Shown here: piece after piece, positions 45,066 through 56,531 of the stretch
How the letters are laid out: each line of letters opens with the position of its first letter
Position numbering within the stretch: the first letter of the stretch is position 1
Assembly: GCF_050624435.1 (NCBI RefSeq)
Contig: NC_134539.1
Coordinates: 118,961,525 to 119,025,524, forward strand
Length of the DNA: 64,000 bases
DNA from: Tenrec ecaudatus
Lineage: Eukaryota; Chordata; Mammalia; Afrosoricida; Tenrecidae
Reading direction: 5' to 3'
Notes under the pieces: generated by a model
The model's input: the letters and a program-made list of their open reading frames with translations, nothing else
Databases searched by the model: none
Told to the model about the DNA's origin: nothing
Program-made: the position numbers and the translations under genes

Positions 45066-48000
45066 CTGGGAAGAAACAGAGAGGAAGATAACAAACTGGG
45101 TTGTGTTCAGCCAATGACCTGGAAAACACCCTATGTCCCTGCCCCTCAACCCAGTCTGGTGTTGGGGCTTTTGTTCTTGGCCCTCTCTGAAGTCAGTTGA
45201 GGGCTGGGGACCTCCCTGAGGTCTCCCATAGCCTTCCTTTGTGTCTCTTAGAGGTTTCCTTGGGCAGCCTTCTTGTTTCTCTGCCACCCTCACCCTGCTC
45301 TGCATGAGAGCATCTCCGTCTGCTGCTCAGGACACCAGCTGCCCTTTTCCTGGGAGGGTCAAAGATGCAAGGCTTCCTGGATCAGCACTCATCATGTGCC
45401 TCCCTCAGGCTCTGCAGACCCCCATCGCCCCAACAGGAGGGCTTGGCACTTACATGACCCCTGGCCTGGAGCACCCACTGCTGGTTTCAAAGTAACTTGC
45501 CATGAAGACACACCGGATGTTTCGGCGGGTGTAAGACAAGCAGCAGTCAGAGGGACGGTGGAAGTGCAAGCCTGTACAAAGGAGCGAGCTCTATAAGGGC
45601 AAAGTCTTTTTGAGAAACAGCCGAACGATTGTTTCCTGCATTCCTTAAGAGTGCTGGGGAGAGTGAGAAGGTGTCAGACATGGGAGGGGCGTTTCCCCTC
45701 TTCTCTACCCCCACAGACTGGCATCTCCCTGCATCACACCCTCCCCAGGGCTGAGCAGGGTGGCTGAGGGCACGGAGGGTGACCACACCAGATCCAGGAC
45801 TGAGCCTCCTTCCAGGAGAGGAATGGCCTGCTGCTTGCAGGAGACGTCGGAGAGCAACTCCCATCCCAAGTTGTTACCTCCCCAATATGGGCTGATTGCA
45901 CTGGAGCCATTGGACCCCATCAACAATCACCCTAAGCTGAAAAGAACCCCCCTCAGCAGAACTCACTGCCATCAAGTCCAGTGTGACTCACAGCAACCTT
46001 ACAGGCCAAGCAGAACAGCCCCTGTACGTTTCCGAGGCTGTCAATCTTGATGGGAGCAGAACGCCTTACCTGGTGGAGTCCACCTGCTGACCTTGTGGTT
46101 ATCGGCCCTGTGTGCATCCCACTAAGACATGAGGCTCCTTAAGACAGATGACGGGGTAATAAAATGTTACGAAAGGGGTCTACCTCTTTTCAGGGTGTGT
46201 AGAACGCTGGCATGGCCATTTCCCCTAGAGAGGGTCAATTAGCATATGAAGACTTGAAGGAGCATTTCTAAGGTGAGGTTTTTAACTGTTGTTAAGATTG
46301 CTGGTCTAGAAACCCACTGGGGCTGCCCTGCCCTGCCCCGTAGAGCTGCTCCCAGTGGGTGGGAATCGACTTGACCGCAGTGAGCTGGAGTGAGTGAGTC
46401 TCTGGCTTCTAGGGGAGGTTGCTGAGGCCAGGAAAGCCTCATCTTTCTCCCCTGCAGCAGTTGGTGGGTTTGCACCGCTGACCTTGGAGTGAGCAGCCCA
46501 ATTATGCCACTAGGGCTTTTTCAGCATAGGCCACAGCCTGGTTGTCCTGAGATAGGGCTGATCGACAATACAGTGGTTTATGGTTTGTGAACCTCACAGA
46601 GTCAGCAGAAGCCAGAGACAGTAGGCTTGAGTCGAGGAGCCATCTGTGGGGGAGGGGCCCACCCCAGGTTCTCCTCCTCTTCTCCCCGACCCCCTGTAAA
46701 TGGACAAGAGCTATAGAATAGATCTGTGTACCCCTGCTGCTTTTAATAAGCACCGCAACGGAATATTTACTGTATCGAACTGGGTGTTCAACTTGATGCA
46801 TCGTCAGCTTCAGTTCTCTTATTTCTGTACCTGGAAGAGACAGATAGGGGAGAGGAATCAGTGGGAGGCAGCGCTAGCTCAGCATCTCCACCCACCCGCT
46901 CCAGTGACGCTGGCCCACCTGCCACCTGGTTGGAGTCCAGACCTGCCTCCAGGGCCATTGCTTCCGTGAGGGCCCTGGGACTCTTCAGGGGCTTTGACAA
47001 TGTAAGTGACAAGGGAAGCATTCTATGGACTCAGAGACAAGCTACAAATTCAACACGAATCAACGAGTCAAATGTCTACGTGGTGTGATGCAGCCCACAA
47101 CCCTTACTGCATATTTCCAGAATCCAAAGGGTTCTGAAAACACGAAGTGTGTTCATTTGCTCACTGGGTGGTAGAGCATAAGGTGATATGACCTCATCCG
47201 GTGACGCAAGGTTACCCACAAGCTTTGCTTGTTCCACTTTGTCAGCTTAGTTTTAGGCGTTGGTAGCAGAAACATCACTGTTTGACTATAGGATGCTCTG
47301 AGACCCTCGTGTGGATGTTAGGTAATGCCCAGGTTTGTGTCACCTTTATAATCCTGCCAAATTCTGCATTCCAAAAATATAGTTAGTCCCAAAGGTTTGG
47401 TCTTAAGGAACGATAAACCAGCATTATACGAATTAGGCAAATGCAAGCACCCATCTATCTCATCTCTCTCATGCAGTTACCTGTGAATTATATGGACTGG
47501 CGTCTGTGGGTGTACTTTAATATTCTTGTTATAATGTAGGCGGGGCTTGCAGCAACAGCACCAACAATAAGCAGAAAGGTCTTCAAGGGCTTTGTCTTTT
47601 TTCCCCATTTTAAACTAGTTTTATTAGCACATCATTCAAATATCATACAGGGGCTTTGTCTTTTCATAGCTCTGTCCTGCCTAGTTCACACCTGACTCAG
47701 CCCCTTGCCATGTGATCTTCAACAAGTGATTTGACCTTCCTGCACCTCAGTTTTCTCATTTGTAAAATGAAAATAACCACAATAAGAGGTAAAACCACAC
47801 GTCTCTCTTTCACCCAACACAAATGGAGATTTCCCATCACTCAACTGACCACCGTCTCACGTGGACTGTTAGTCGCGTTCTGTGCAGCGTATTAATAGCT
47901 ATAAATCAAGTAGACCAGGGCCAGATAGGACATGGACGTATCCGTTTGAAACAAGTAACTAGAATGGTTAGGTCACCGTGGGTTAGCCACAGCCCGTCTT

Positions 48001-48915
48001 CTCTCCACAAGGACCGTTTTATACTAGATGGAAGGAGCCCTGGAGTGAAGCCCTCAGCTACTAGGTGAGGTCAGCCGTTCAACCATACCAGCTGTAAACA
48101 TTTCACTGATTCTGGAAGTATTTCAGCTTTGGAAACCCATGGGGGCAGTTCTGCTTTCTCCTGTAGAGTCGCTAGGTGTCAGAATGGACTCTGAGGGCAG
48201 TGGGTGTGGTTTTGGTGTAGCTCATTGTCATCAAGGTAATTCCAGCTCAAAGTGACCCTACAGGACCGGGTAGACCTGCCCCTGTGGATTTCCAAGACTG
48301 TAAGACTCTTGGAGAGAGCAGAAAGCCTCATTTTTCTCCCTCAGATTGGCTGGTGGGTTTTGAACTGCTGACCTTGCAGTTTGCAGTCCAACATGTAACC
48401 CACGATGCTGGTAGGGCTCCTGGGTTTCCTAGTGTCAAAAAAGCACCCTAACATTATAGGCTTCTACACTTGACCTTAGTCAAAAGGTCAACATTACAGG
48501 CTTCTATGATAGTTTCAACACCTTTAAATTTTACTCTAGTTCTTTCGATCTAGGATTTCATAATCCCATATCCATCTGGGAGAAGACATCAAATACTTTT
48601 GACCTAGAAAGAGAAATGATTGTCTCCAATGGGACAACTGTCACTGTATAGTTTTCCTTCAGGAATTAAGGCTGCCGAGGGAGGCAGGCGGATACTCTGC
48701 CATGGCCTTTAGGTCAATAGCGTATTCATGTCTGAAATAGAGAGCTGTCTCAGGAAGCACAGGTGTCCCCAATGTCACCTCCCCAACCCTGCCCATCACC
48801 AATGACCCGCTCACCACTGAGAAAGCTCTCTGGACTCACCATTAATGACCTGAGCAGGGACTCCAAGCTCAACATGCAGGAAAAGGAAGCCGAGGGCAGG
48901 AACAGAGAACTTCAT
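44942..48915 (-). CDS. CCL15/CCL23-type six-cysteine chemokine, gene A (four exons)
   Basis: Secreted CC chemokine of the CCL15/CCL23 branch, whose members act on CCR1 (and CCR3) after N-terminal trimming. The coding parts are exon 1 48915-48840, exon 2 46830-46771, exon 3 45571-45454 and exon 4 45065-44942, with phases 1, 1 and 2; 125 residues. The signal peptide starts MKFSVPALGFLFLHV. Exon 2 (TEIRELKLTMHQVEHPVRY) is the extra N-terminal exon of this branch. Exon 3 has SDCCLSYTRRNIRC with the additional cysteine, then SYFETSSGCSRPGV. Exon 4 has RRVCANP and the sixth cysteine in VQNCMKKL. By position next to CCL14 it corresponds to human CCL15, but the A/B pair may be a lineage-specific duplication, so I give no symbol. 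The region homologous to gene B's TATA box reads CTTCCGAGTGC here. Poly(A) signal at 44862-44867. Confidence 0.9.
45454..45571 (-). CDS. Gene A exon 3 (CC motif and extra cysteine)
   Basis: 118 nt between a TTTGTACAG acceptor and a GTAAGT donor. The encoded peptide differs from gene B exon 3 at three residues only (R/P, N/K, F/Y). Confidence 0.93.
45953..46140 (-). mobile_element. AfroSINE in gene A intron 2
   Basis: CACTGCCATCAAGTCCAGTG tail and GCTGACCTTGTGGTTATCGG head. Not seen at the matching place in gene B. Confidence 0.8.
46310..46522 (-). mobile_element. AfroSINE pieces in gene A intron 2
   Basis: A plus-oriented tail (46310-46390) followed by a reverse head (GCACCGCTGACCTTGGAGTG). 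Also absent from gene B. Confidence 0.6.
46771..46830 (-). CDS. Gene A exon 2 (extra N-terminal exon)
   Basis: 60 nt between a TCTCTTCCAG acceptor and a GTAAAT donor; phase 1 on both sides. The peptide TEIRELKLTMHQVEHPV resembles the AETELMMSKLPLENPV segment of human CCL15/CCL23. The exon is very different from gene B exon 2 although the flanking intron 1 is almost identical. Confidence 0.82.
48030..48212 (+). mobile_element. AfroSINE in gene A intron 1
   Basis: GGAAGGAGCCCTGGAGTGAA head and GTCGCTAGGTGTCAGAATGG tail. Confidence 0.75.
48218..48425 (-). mobile_element. AfroSINE in gene A intron 1
   Basis: Reverse copy directly after the previous one: TTGAACTGCTGACCTTGCAG. A similar plus/minus pair occurs at 59181-59565 in gene B, so the pair predates the duplication. 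Confidence 0.75.
48840..48915 (-). CDS. Gene A exon 1
   Basis: 76 nt from ATG to a GTGAGT donor; 25 codons plus one base. It encodes MKFSVPALGFLFLHVELGV and the first mature residues PAQVIN. Confidence 0.88.
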
Positions 48916-49150
48916 CCTTACGGGGAGCGGGGATGGCTGCTGAAGCTTCTCCGGCTCCCTGCTCTCTGACCCAGCTCTGTCCCTGCACTCGGAAGAAGCA
49001 AAGGTCAGGAAGTCACAGGGCAGAGAGCAGTGGAATGGTCAGAATACTGATCTTTCCACATGCCACTTCTGAAAAGGGGAAGAGGCTTGGAGTTCAAGAG
49101 GAAGTAGAGGGCAAATATGATGAGGAGAGGGTTTCAATTGTTTCACCAGG

Positions 49151-50785
49151 TACGACGTGAACAAAGATTTTAAGAAGAATGTTTCTCTCTAGGGATTAAC
49201 TTTATCAGAGGGGACAAAAAATAAATATGGACTTGAGTTGCACTAACGGAGCTGTTTCCCTGATCTAAATGTCTTTTTGATATAGCGTTCTTTCATCTAT
49301 ATGCTGGTTCCGTTTCTCTAGAAAGTTCAGCCTAGCCCAGGAACTGGCTATGCCCCCAGGGCTCCCTACTGACGCCATAGGCTATCAAATGCAGGAGGAC
49401 GGAGGCCACTGAGTAAAAGGACAGGAGAAGACAGAGGAACCCAACCTCTCATATTTGGCTTCCATCTGCAAAGAGGTCAGAGAGCAAGGGCTTTGGAATA
49501 GAATCTGCCCTCCTTCCTGCCCCTCCAGAGAGACAAGCGTCACCTCCTCCATGTAAACCCATCTTTAGCAGTGGGCCAAGAGGGCAGAAGCCTGCATCTC
49601 AGTCTCAGAAACTCCCGGATTGAAAGTGTAAGTCACTGTTCTGTGTCTACTCCCTGGAGTCCAGCTTCATGGGAGCCGAAAGCAGGGGACTATGTTCAGA
49701 GGTGACTTTGGGATAGCTGGACCTCACCACCCAAGAATGGAATGTCTCACCTAGGCTGAGCTACCACCTTATGCCCCTTCATAGGCTTGGCAACAAGGTA
49801 GGTGCCCAGGGCCTTTTGCTTGGCCAGGATTGTGCTGGGAACTGGGGCTGAGAGCTGAGTTCCTCCTGATAGAGCTGAGAGAGCCAGAGGCTGGGAGGGT
49901 GGAGGAATTTCCATCCCTTTCCTTCCCTGTCGGTTCACACAAGCACCACACCTGGGGTGGGGGGCATCCTTTACAGTGCAGTGAAAGACTAGGTGGTCCT
50001 GGAACCCAACAGAATTTCTCACCCTCAACTTGTGCAGGGTCCCTTCTCAGGGACCACCCAGGCGTGGAGGTTTTCCAAGGATGCAGGGGGTTCCTGGGAT
50101 GTGAAACGCTTCATAGTAACCCTGGCAACGTCCCGGACACTGGGGTGAGCTGGTCGCTCTTCTGGGGAACTGAGTGGACATGGCTGCTACACGCTCCCAC
50201 CTTCATCAGATTGAAATGGAGCCGCTGGGTTTTTCATCAGATGTATATGATGGGATCTAGGGAAAGCTTGTTTGCAAAGAAAATGAGGAATCTTTCATTT
50301 TTAAAACCACTGTTCCAACGGAAAGACCACGAACTTTTAATCTAGTCCCAGGTAGAGTTTTCAGTCCTGAAATCGGCTCCAGTGATACCTCGGTTATAGG
50401 ATGTCTCCAACTTTGACCTTTCCACTCCTTTAAGAACAAAGTTAAAAAAAAAAAGGGGCTAGGTACTCATACCTTTGCTCATAGTTGAACTGAAATTCCA
50501 ACTGGAAAAATCCTCTCTGGACCCAGGGTGAGTCACGTGTCACACCTCACTGAGGAGACAAAGGGAGGATGCTCATCAGTTGGCTTAAGAGAGCTCAAGG
50601 ATGAGAAGGTCACTGATACCTTCTTCCTGGACCTCACCTGTCCCTCCAGGTGGGTGCAAGCGACTGCACTGCCCACTTTCTCCCAACCAATCAAGAGCCT
50701 AAGTGGGTGGGAGCCAGGGTCTGTCCTCATCTCTCCTACATCCTGAGAGAGAGACAGAGAGAGAGAGAGAGACAGACTGGCGGAC

Positions 50786-50820
<35 letters not shown>

Positions 50821-51164
50821 CAGAGAGACAGAGAGACAGACTGGCGGACGACGACCCTTGCCTACTTGGTCAGAGGAAGAGCACCTGTGAAAGGTAAGTG
50901 GAATATGCACAGCTGTGGGGCACTAGGAAAGGAGTAGTCGGAATCCCACGACTGTTTGGGGGTTTATGCTAACTGCTGGGTTCCGGAATCGAAGTCACTG
51001 ATGCCATCAAGCCATCTATCATCACTGCTTCAGTAAGCAACACTTTCTGCCCCCTCCCCCAAGCATGGGAGCTCACAACTCTGGAGTCAATTCTGACATT
51101 AGTGCGGAGGAGGATGGAGGAGAACTGCCCCTGTAGGTTTGCCACAGTGAAATCCTTTCTTTTA
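49151..51164. other. No gene seen
   Basis: Apparently unique apart from the GA repeat at 50744. I looked here for later exons of the orphan chemokine and found no CC-motif or CANP-like coding on the minus strand. Confidence 0.45.
50744..50850. repeat. (GA)n compound microsatellite
   Basis: GAGAGACAGA units with two copies of GACAGACTGGCGGAC, about 2 kb upstream of gene A exon 1. Confidence 0.9.
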
Positions 51165-52195
51165 AAATCATTTTATGGGGGGAGGGGCTCTTGTAGCTCT
51201 TATCACAATCCATCCATCCATCCATCCATCCATCCATCCATCCATCCATCCATCCATGTGTCAAGCACATTTGTGCACATGCTTTCATCATAATTTTTAA
51301 TTTTCTTTCTAGTTGAGACTTTGGTATCAGCTCATTTCCCCCACCCTCTCTCCCTCATGAACCCTTGATACTTTCTAAATTATTATTTCTCATGGCTTAC
51401 ACCAACTGCTATTTCCCTACACCCACTTTTATGTTGTTCATCCCCCTGGGGGGATGTTTAAATGTCAATCATTATGATCGGTTCCCCCTATCTCCCCCAC
51501 CTTCCCCTTTCCCTCCTGGTATTGCTACTCTCATTATTGGTCATGAGGAGTTTATCTGTCCTGGATTCCCTGTGTTTCGAGTTCTTATCTGTATCAGTGT
51601 ACATGCTCTGGCCGAGCTGGATTTATAAAGTAGAATTGGGGTCATTAAAAGGGGGAGGGTGGACGAAGCATTAAAGAACTAGAGGAAAGTTGTATGTTTC
51701 ATCATTGCTGCACCCTGACTGGCTCATCTCTTCTTTGTGACCCTTCTGGGGTGGGGGATGTCCAATTGTATACAGATGGACATTCATAATGATATGATTT
51801 TTTGTTCTGGGTCTTTGATGCCTGATACTTGCTCCCATCAACACCTCATGATCACACAGGCTGGTGTGCTTCCATGTTGGCTTTGTTGTTTCTCATCTAG
51901 ATGGCCTCTTGCATAACTTCAAGCCTTTAAGAACTCAGACACTATATCTTTTCATAGCCAGGCACCATCAGCTTTCTTCATCACAGTTGCTTATACACTC
52001 ATTTGTCTTTCGCATGTTGGGAAGGTGAGCATCACAGAATTCTGGGTTATTAGAACAAAGTGTTCTTGCATTGAGGGAGTACTTGAGTAGAGGTCCAATG
52101 TCCGTCTGCTACCTTAATACTTAACATATAAATATGTTTCCCTATTGTTATATAAAATATATTTACATATGTACATACCCATATTTAAGTACAAC
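51165..52195 (-). mobile_element. L1 3' region, antisense
   Basis: About 1 kb of the same 3' module. A CATC microsatellite (51212-51257) has grown where other copies read CATACATC. Confidence 0.7.
51212..51257. repeat. (CATC)n microsatellite within L1
   Basis: Eleven or so CATC units at the CATACATC position of the L1 3' end. Confidence 0.9.
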
Positions 52196-52294
52196 ATGGG
52201 TCCACTGAGGTAAGCTTAGAAAAGCCAAAGGAGCATAGGGGAAAAGCTACTATATGCATACATTCCTGGGGTGAGGTCCAGGTAGTATTCCATG

Positions 52295-52625
52295 GCTTCT
52301 TCTGAATTTCCAGCTTGACTTTCTGGAAGGTCCTTGCCAATGTGCTGCTGCAACTGATGGTATTGTTTGATAATTTCCACATCGATTGGCTCACCTTTGT
52401 TTGGAATAGGCACAAATATGGTTCTCTTTCAGTCAGTTGGCTGGAAAGTTACTGTCCAAATTCACAGATGAGTGAATGCTTCCACGGCTGCATCATTTTT
52501 TAAAAGCATTACCATGGAAATACATTTCAGTTGGTGTTCCATCAATTCCTGGAGTCTTGTTTTTGTTGTTGTTGTCAATGCTTTCAGTGTATCTTGATCT
52601 TCTTCCTTCAGTATCAGTGATTCTT
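52295..52625 (-). mobile_element. RTE/BovB-type LINE fragment
   Basis: Antisense: CCTTGCCAATGTGCTGCTGC, TCTCTTTCAGTCAGTTGGCT, TCCATCAATTCCTGGAGTCT in the order expected for the RTE endonuclease/RT region. It lies where later exons of the orphan chemokine would be expected. Confidence 0.7.
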
Positions 52626-52904
52626 GATCGCAGGACAAGCACTCTGAAGTCCAAAGCAAATGCAAAGTATTAAATGAAGATGGAAGAATGTTTGGTTCTG
52701 GAGTGTCACAAGAATAATTGTGAGTTACATCTACATAATAATCTTTCGACTGGAAAATCAATGACATGGACCAGAAGGAGCACCGCCTTTAAAAGTAATT
52801 ACCCACACAATAGAGACAATCCATGGACACAGGATCATAATCTTTTAAAGTGATGAGCCTCTTAAGCCATCTTGTCTAACCTTCTTATGATATGGAAATG
52901 GTAG

Positions 52905-53010
52905 CTGCTAGATTTTATGTCAACGTGAACTTGTGTGAAAATGTAGGCATGGAGTCCAACTTGTCAATTGGTGGTAGCCTGATGATGCCTCCCTGGAGGT
53001 TTGTTCTTAT
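52905..53010 (-). mobile_element. ERVL-like LTR end, diverged
   Basis: TTTTATGTCAACGTGAACTT and GTCCAACTTGTCAATTGG loosely match the same LTR terminus. Old fragment. Confidence 0.35.
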
Positions 53011-53094
53011 TATATGAGAGATCGTGGGGATCCCTCTCTCTAATCCTTTCCTCCTCACTGGGACTCTGTCTCCCTCCAGGGACAGTCCTGGGTA

Positions 53095-53220
53095 TGACCC
53101 TATTGGGCAAGATAGAACTGCCCTGTGAGCTTTTGAGACTGTAACTCTTTATGGTAGCAGAAAGCCGCTTCTTTCTCCCAAGAAAACCGTGTGGAGCAGG
53201 GAGTTGGAATCGACTCAACA
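53095..53220 (-). mobile_element. AfroSINE pieces
   Basis: GGGCAAGATAGAACTGCCCT and GGTAGCAGAAAGCCGCTTCT, then a plus-type tail GAGTTGGAATCGACTCAACA; 120 bp from the orphan exon. Confidence 0.6.
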
Positions 53221-53342
53221 GCACGAGGGAACAACAACAATTTCACATGGAAGTTCTCAGGTCACAGCCTTTGGAAGATCTTGTCTGACTTCTGGCCAGA
53301 GAGTGGTGAACAACCGTTAAAGGGAAAGGGCAACAGATTCAC

Positions 53343-53418
53343 TCTCTTGAGAGTAGTCTTGGAAGCAGATGACTGCCGTGCAGAGGAGGAGGAAGAAGAC
53401 AGCTCTGGAGACCTTCCT
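53343..53418 (-). pseudogene. Orphan CC-chemokine exon 1 without a start codon
   Basis: On the minus strand a TATAAAAA box (53513-53520) is followed 102 nt later by a chemokine signal-peptide exon. The usual ATGAAGGTCTCC reads AGGAAGGTCTCC, so the initiator codon is lost by one change. After it comes KVSRAVFFLLLCTAVIC, closest in style to CCL3/CCL18 signal peptides (LLCTMALC). The exon runs exactly 25 codons plus one base to a possible GTGAAT donor, the same size and phase as exon 1 of CCL16 and of gene A. No exon 2 or 3 is visible downstream (49-53.3 kb), where RTE and L1 sequence lies instead. I read it as the relic of a fifth chemokine gene between A and B. Confidence 0.7.
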
Positions 53419-53512
53419 GATGCGGAGCTGAGAGAAATGTGGGCCGAGTTGAGCTGGGCCTTGGAAATCAGTATGGCTGGCTTCCTTTTGGAGTCTGAGC
53501 TTTATTCCCTCC

Positions 53513-53520
53513 TTTTTATA
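53513..53520 (-). promoter_or_regulatory. TATA box of the orphan chemokine exon
   Basis: TATAAAAA on the minus strand at a spacing that would place transcription start about 70 nt before the former initiator codon, normal for CC chemokines. Confidence 0.55.
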
Positions 53521-54249
53521 GGCATCTCTGGGTCACAAGATCATGGAAAGTGGGAGGTGGCTGGACAAGCCATTTTTAAGTATAACACTTGCCTGTGAGT
53601 TGCCCCACCCAGGATTGCCTATGGTTGGTTACGAGAGGGGCTGAGGGGACGTGCAAGAATGCCTCAGTTGCTTACTTGGTTGGGGTGCTTATGAGGATGT
53701 TTTCTCTCCAGATGGGTTACCAGAATGTGGGATTATGATTAGCTGTTTCCTCCTCACATGATGGAAATCTTTTTGAAGTAAGTGTTCACCGCCTTCTTCC
53801 ATGAAGCAGAATGCTCTGATGGATTTACGCCATTGTTCTGACTGTGGAACTATGACATGAGCAGTGATGCCACTGAGCCTTGAGAGACGTAAGGTAAGCT
53901 TCATTACGTCTAGATGGACCCACAGAACCGGAGCAATCTGGGGCTAAAGTAAGATTAGCTTTCCAGTCATGGCTACATCCACCAAATAGTCACTGAAGGT
54001 GTTCAATGAGGTCAGTGGGCTCAGCGCGGAATGAGGGTTAGGAGCCTTTAAAATATTCATACTCTTTAAAGCAGAAATTTCACATCTCCAAATTCAATCT
54101 GTGGAATTGCACCCACAAAGGGAGGGAGAAAATGTCAGAAACATTGTGTGACATGGCTTATGTTTGGTGAACTCATTGGTATCAAACTATGTACCGGACT
54201 CTTTATGGGAGTGAAGGGGTGGGGGTGGAGGTGGGAGCTGGGGGAAAAT

Positions 54250-54440
54250 GCAACAGTTGTTGTGAGTTGATTTGAACTCATGACAACCTCATGTGTGCCA
54301 GAGATTTGAGTTCCATAGGACTTTCAATGGGTGACTTTTCAGGACTATGTTGACAGCCTTTCTTCTGGTGCTTTCCCATTAACAGTCCAGTGTGTGACCG
54401 GCGCCAAGACTCTACAATGGTAGAATGGCAAAGTAACGCA
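54250..54440 (-). mobile_element. Diverged AfroSINE-like element
   Basis: GTGAGTTGATTTGAACTCAT tail; body weakly preserved. Confidence 0.45.
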
Positions 54441-54559
54441 ATTGATGACTTGCAGGCAGATACCGGTACTTGGTTTTTAATATTAACAAGCAAGGTGCAA
54501 AATTTCATATATAATTTTTTTTAAAGCCAGAGAGGATGGGGTGTAGAGCGTGAGTGGGA

Positions 54560-54810
54560 GAGCTCAACCTTAATGATGGGCTTGTTTGGAATAGTTTGGA
54601 TTTCTGTTTTAATGAGACCTCGCTGAAATATGAACACACCACCTGTGTAGAGCGCAAACAGTTATCCCTAACTGTATACTGTAATGTATCTGTCGCAGTT
54701 CTAAAAATGGAGCCATAGCCCTCTCTAATGTCCACTTTCAACCCACCCCCTCTCCTTGCCCCCGATTTAACCACTATCCTAACCTCCAACATCATAGGCA
54801 GGCTGTCAAT
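54560..54810 (-). mobile_element. Old L1M fragment
   Basis: GAACACACCACCTGTGTAG and AACCACTATCCTAACCTCCA in the antisense L1M order; strongly diverged. Confidence 0.5.
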
Positions 54811-55094
54811 CTGCAAACACCGGGGCCAGATTCTTTGAAAAGCAAGTCACTGGCCTCCACCAAACTCCCAATTTTTCATTAAGACTCCAGCGACATTCAG
54901 TGTGAAGGGTTTGCTATAATCAGTGAGGTGAGGTTGGGGGCAGAGCTACTGCATCCCTGACCAGGCTTTTAAGGTCACAAATGGATTTTGGCCAATTAAA
55001 GGGGTTTACCTTGGCCCCTGGGTTGTGTGACACCAGGGTTGACTACCTTTGTTGGAGGGCCCTGACCCCAGCTTGTAAGCTCTTCTGTCTCACA

Positions 55095-55172
55095 TCACGT
55101 CATGCCACATCACAACTCAACACAACACAATAACAGAACAGAACACAACACAACACCATATCAGAACACAAT
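55095..55172. repeat. CACAA-rich degenerate repeat
   Basis: Imperfect ACAACACAAC/CAGAACA pentamers between the orphan exon and gene B. Confidence 0.6.
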
Positions 55173-56332
55173 ATGTTTAACAATTTGCAGGCCCAGTCCT
55201 ACTTCTGTGGCCCCACCTGTCACTGTGACCTGTAGCCAGTTATGGCAGTGTCCTTCCCCTCCCCTGCCCCCTCTCTGTCTCTGAAGCACTGCAAACACTT
55301 GGTTACCATTTTGACCTCTTGCAAATGGCTTCCTTATCTGGATGATGTATGTTTGTCTTTCATTTTTTCCTGTTTAAGACTTTAACCAATGTGTTCTTTA
55401 AAATAGATTTGGGATGTGGGGTCTCTTGTGGTACCCTACAACAGGCCTACGTGGACTGGTGTCAGCTAGGAGTGCTTGAAGTGAATGAGCTCAATGAAGG
55501 AAGGAGGGTCATCGAACACATCATTGATGTCGTTGTCATAGTGGCTAGGTGCCATCAAGCCGATTCCCATCACCCGTGAGCCACTGAGCAGAGCACTGTT
55601 CGGTCCTGGGCCAGCCTTACATGCGGTCTTATGCTGGAGCCCACTGGGCAGTCCCTGTGTGAGGCCACCTGGCTGAGGACCCTCCTCTGTGTCACTGTCC
55701 CTCTGCTTTACAAGCATGGTATCCTTCTCAGGGACTGGTTTCTCCCAACAGCATGTGATCAGAACACAGACCTGCACTCTGAGCATCTGTGTGACCCTCT
55801 CCTGTGTCCTCAAATCCCCTGCACATGGCAGAGGAAATTGCAAATCATAAACATAAAGGGAAGCATAAAAACTTATTCTGAGTAGGGAGTAGAAGGAGTC
55901 AGCAAAGATGGCATCAGTAGACCACAAGGTGAGGAATTTCTGCCTTATGTAAGGATGTGGCTCAGCTTGACGGCAATACACCAGCCTGAGAAAGCTTGTG
56001 TCCGCTATAGGTGAAGGGGGAGACCATTGAAAAGGAGGGTTTCCCCCACCGAGATGAGAGCCCTTGTACGCTGGAGAGAAGCTCAAGTTGCGTGGCCAGT
56101 CCCCATTTCTGCACGATCAGATGTGGGTTTGCCCCGGGACGAGGCCGCACACACACGTTGCTAACGACGCCCACATTAAGAAGGCTATGTGCTTGGAAAG
56201 TCTTCCAGCGCGGACCGTGGGCAAGACAGAGAACTGGGTAGTTTTATTTTTCCTCTTAACATTTGAATAACTAGAAGATACTTTATCAGAGGCACTGCCT
56301 TTATAATCAGAACAAAACAAGAAATATTCTTC

Positions 56333-56338
56333 TTTAAT
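56333..56338 (-). promoter_or_regulatory. Gene B candidate poly(A) signal
   Basis: ATTAAA on the minus strand about 50 nt after the stop codon. The position homologous to gene A's AATAAA reads GATAAA here, so signal use is uncertain. Confidence 0.35.
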
Positions 56339-56386
56339 AATTAATTTAGTCCAAGTCCTTTCCAGAAGATACTTGGGACCAGAGGG

Positions 56387-56531
56387 TTACATTTTCATGG
56401 CTATCCTGGACTTCTCTTCAACAAGTTCCCTTGTCGTAGCACCTTCAGACAGCAGCAGCCCATTCATGCAATCTTGAACATGCCCACTGAGGGGGTTGGC
56501 ACAGACTTCTTTCCCACGCTTGGTGGTAAAG
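56387..56531 (-). CDS. Gene B exon 4 (C-terminal helix and long tail)
   Basis: 145 nt after a CTTCCCAG acceptor; stop TAA at 56389-56387. The tail after VQDCMNGLLLSEG is unlike that of gene A. Confidence 0.9.

Larger units (their letters stand above)
43630..49150 (-). repeat. Segmental duplication unit, copy 1 (gene A)
   Basis: Matches 55770-60260 in order over downstream flank, all four exons, introns and promoter region. Copy-specific insertions: L1 at 43738 and SINEs at 45953 and 46310. Confidence 0.85.
53600..55769. other. No gene seen
   Basis: Upstream of the orphan exon; contains the SINE-like piece at 54250, the L1M piece and the CACAA repeat, otherwise unassigned. Confidence 0.4.

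Noticed and set aside
53191-53598. 135-codon plus frame
   Set aside because: It is antisense over the orphan chemokine exon and promoter and starts inside SINE sequence.
55466-56086. 206-codon minus frame downstream of gene B
   Set aside because: Its homologous region beside gene A is only partly open and shifts frame; conservation is at the DNA level, and no domain is recognisable.
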